This document shows positions 12,159 through 12,331 of a stretch of DNA of 12,331 nucleotides, one piece after another. The position numbers were made by a program, and so were the translations under genes. A model generated the notes under the pieces. It was not told the origin of the DNA, searched no databases, and saw nothing but the letters and a program-made list of their open reading frames with translations. The first letter of the stretch is position 1, and each line of letters begins with the position of its first letter. This stretch comes from Euryarchaeota archaeon RBG_13_57_23 (GTDB lineage Archaea; Thermoplasmatota; Thermoplasmata; UBA10834), in assembly GCA_001800675.1 (NCBI GenBank), contig MGVW01000061.1, forward strand, positions 1 through 12,331, read 5' to 3'.

Positions 12159-12200
12159 CCGGTGACAAGTGGGCCAGACTGTCCCTTGGTTGGCACCGGC
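12158..12200 (+). terminator. Stem-loop at the 3' end of katA
   Basis: GCCGGTG (12158-12164) and CACCGGC (12194-12200) are perfect reverse complements. Inside them CAAG-t-GG and CCCTTG can pair with one bulged base, giving a two-tier stem that starts on the last base of the katA stop codon. No T-run follows, so it may stabilise or mark the 3' end rather than terminate on its own. Confidence 0.4.
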
Positions 12201-12235
12201 GGAGAACAGCTTGCTCGGGGTGTGGTTTGGACATC

Positions 12236-12253
12236 TGATGATACTTGATGATA
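12236..12253 (+). repeat. Direct repeat TGATGATA x2
   Basis: Two copies of TGATGATA, at 12236-12243 and 12246-12253, are spaced ten bases apart, about one helical turn. The last 170 bases of the window otherwise show no gene. It may be chance or part of a promoter beyond the window. Confidence 0.25.
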
Positions 12254-12331
12254 ACTTGCGAGGGTCTGGATTTCTGCCAAGAATCTGACTTTGACTAAGG
12301 TTGGATAGCGTAGCTGCACGCTTGCGATAGG

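Noticed and set aside
1..12331. CRISPR arrays, insertion sequences, long repeats
   Set aside because: No regularly spaced repeats, transposase signatures or terminal inverted repeats were seen on reading both strands.

Overview
The window most likely comes from an archaeon, perhaps a member of the Thermoplasmatota. Four things suggest this: small Cys-rich zinc-ribbon proteins, a CxxC-x17-CxxC protein, A/T-rich TATA-like boxes in place of bacterial -35/-10 pairs, and ribosome binding sites of the GGTGA/GGAG type. The assignment is an inference from style, since there is no rRNA, tRNA or ribosomal protein here to settle it. The sequence is gene-dense, with moderate GC and short intergenic gaps, all below 300 bases.

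Layout. Bases 1-1513 (+) hold two tandem SDR/FabG-type reductases; the first is cut by the window edge and the second carries an unusual insertion. They converge on an unrecognised 224-residue protein (1553-2227, -). At 2491-2718 (+) lies a double zinc-ribbon protein, preceded by a doubtful 30-residue basic ORF. A two-ACT-domain protein (2851-3228, -) is divergent from a DUF454/YbaN-like membrane protein (3516-3950, +). The DUF454 gene converges on a FAD-linked oxidase of the GlcD/D-lactate dehydrogenase superfamily (4094-5548, -). Next is an exported M28-type zinc metallopeptidase with a PA-like segment (5701-7860, -).

The region 8083-9130 holds three small genes: a CxxC-x17-CxxC protein (-), a second double zinc-ribbon protein (+) that is a paralogue of the one 6 kb away, and a 92-residue beta-rich protein (+). 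That last protein resembles, by motif pattern, the FAIM (Fas apoptotic inhibitory molecule) domain known from animals. A receiver-only response regulator (9189-9584, -) is divergent from a TetR regulator (9833-10426, +), which lies directly upstream of a bacterial-type haem catalase (10710-12158, +).

How the genes fit together. The window is a patchwork of small units rather than one pathway: CoA- or ACP-linked ketoacyl reduction (SDR pair), 2-hydroxyacid-like oxidation (FAD oxidase), external peptide degradation (M28), amino-acid sensing (ACT) and peroxide defence (katA, possibly under the adjacent TetR). The least explained parts are the FAIM-like gene with its 14-bp perfect palindrome, the paralogous zinc-ribbon pair, a matching 3' element after two minus-strand genes, and the helix-duplication insert in the second SDR. 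I saw no tRNA, rRNA, CRISPR array, insertion sequence or replication origin. The last 170 bases hold only a stem-loop and a short direct repeat.
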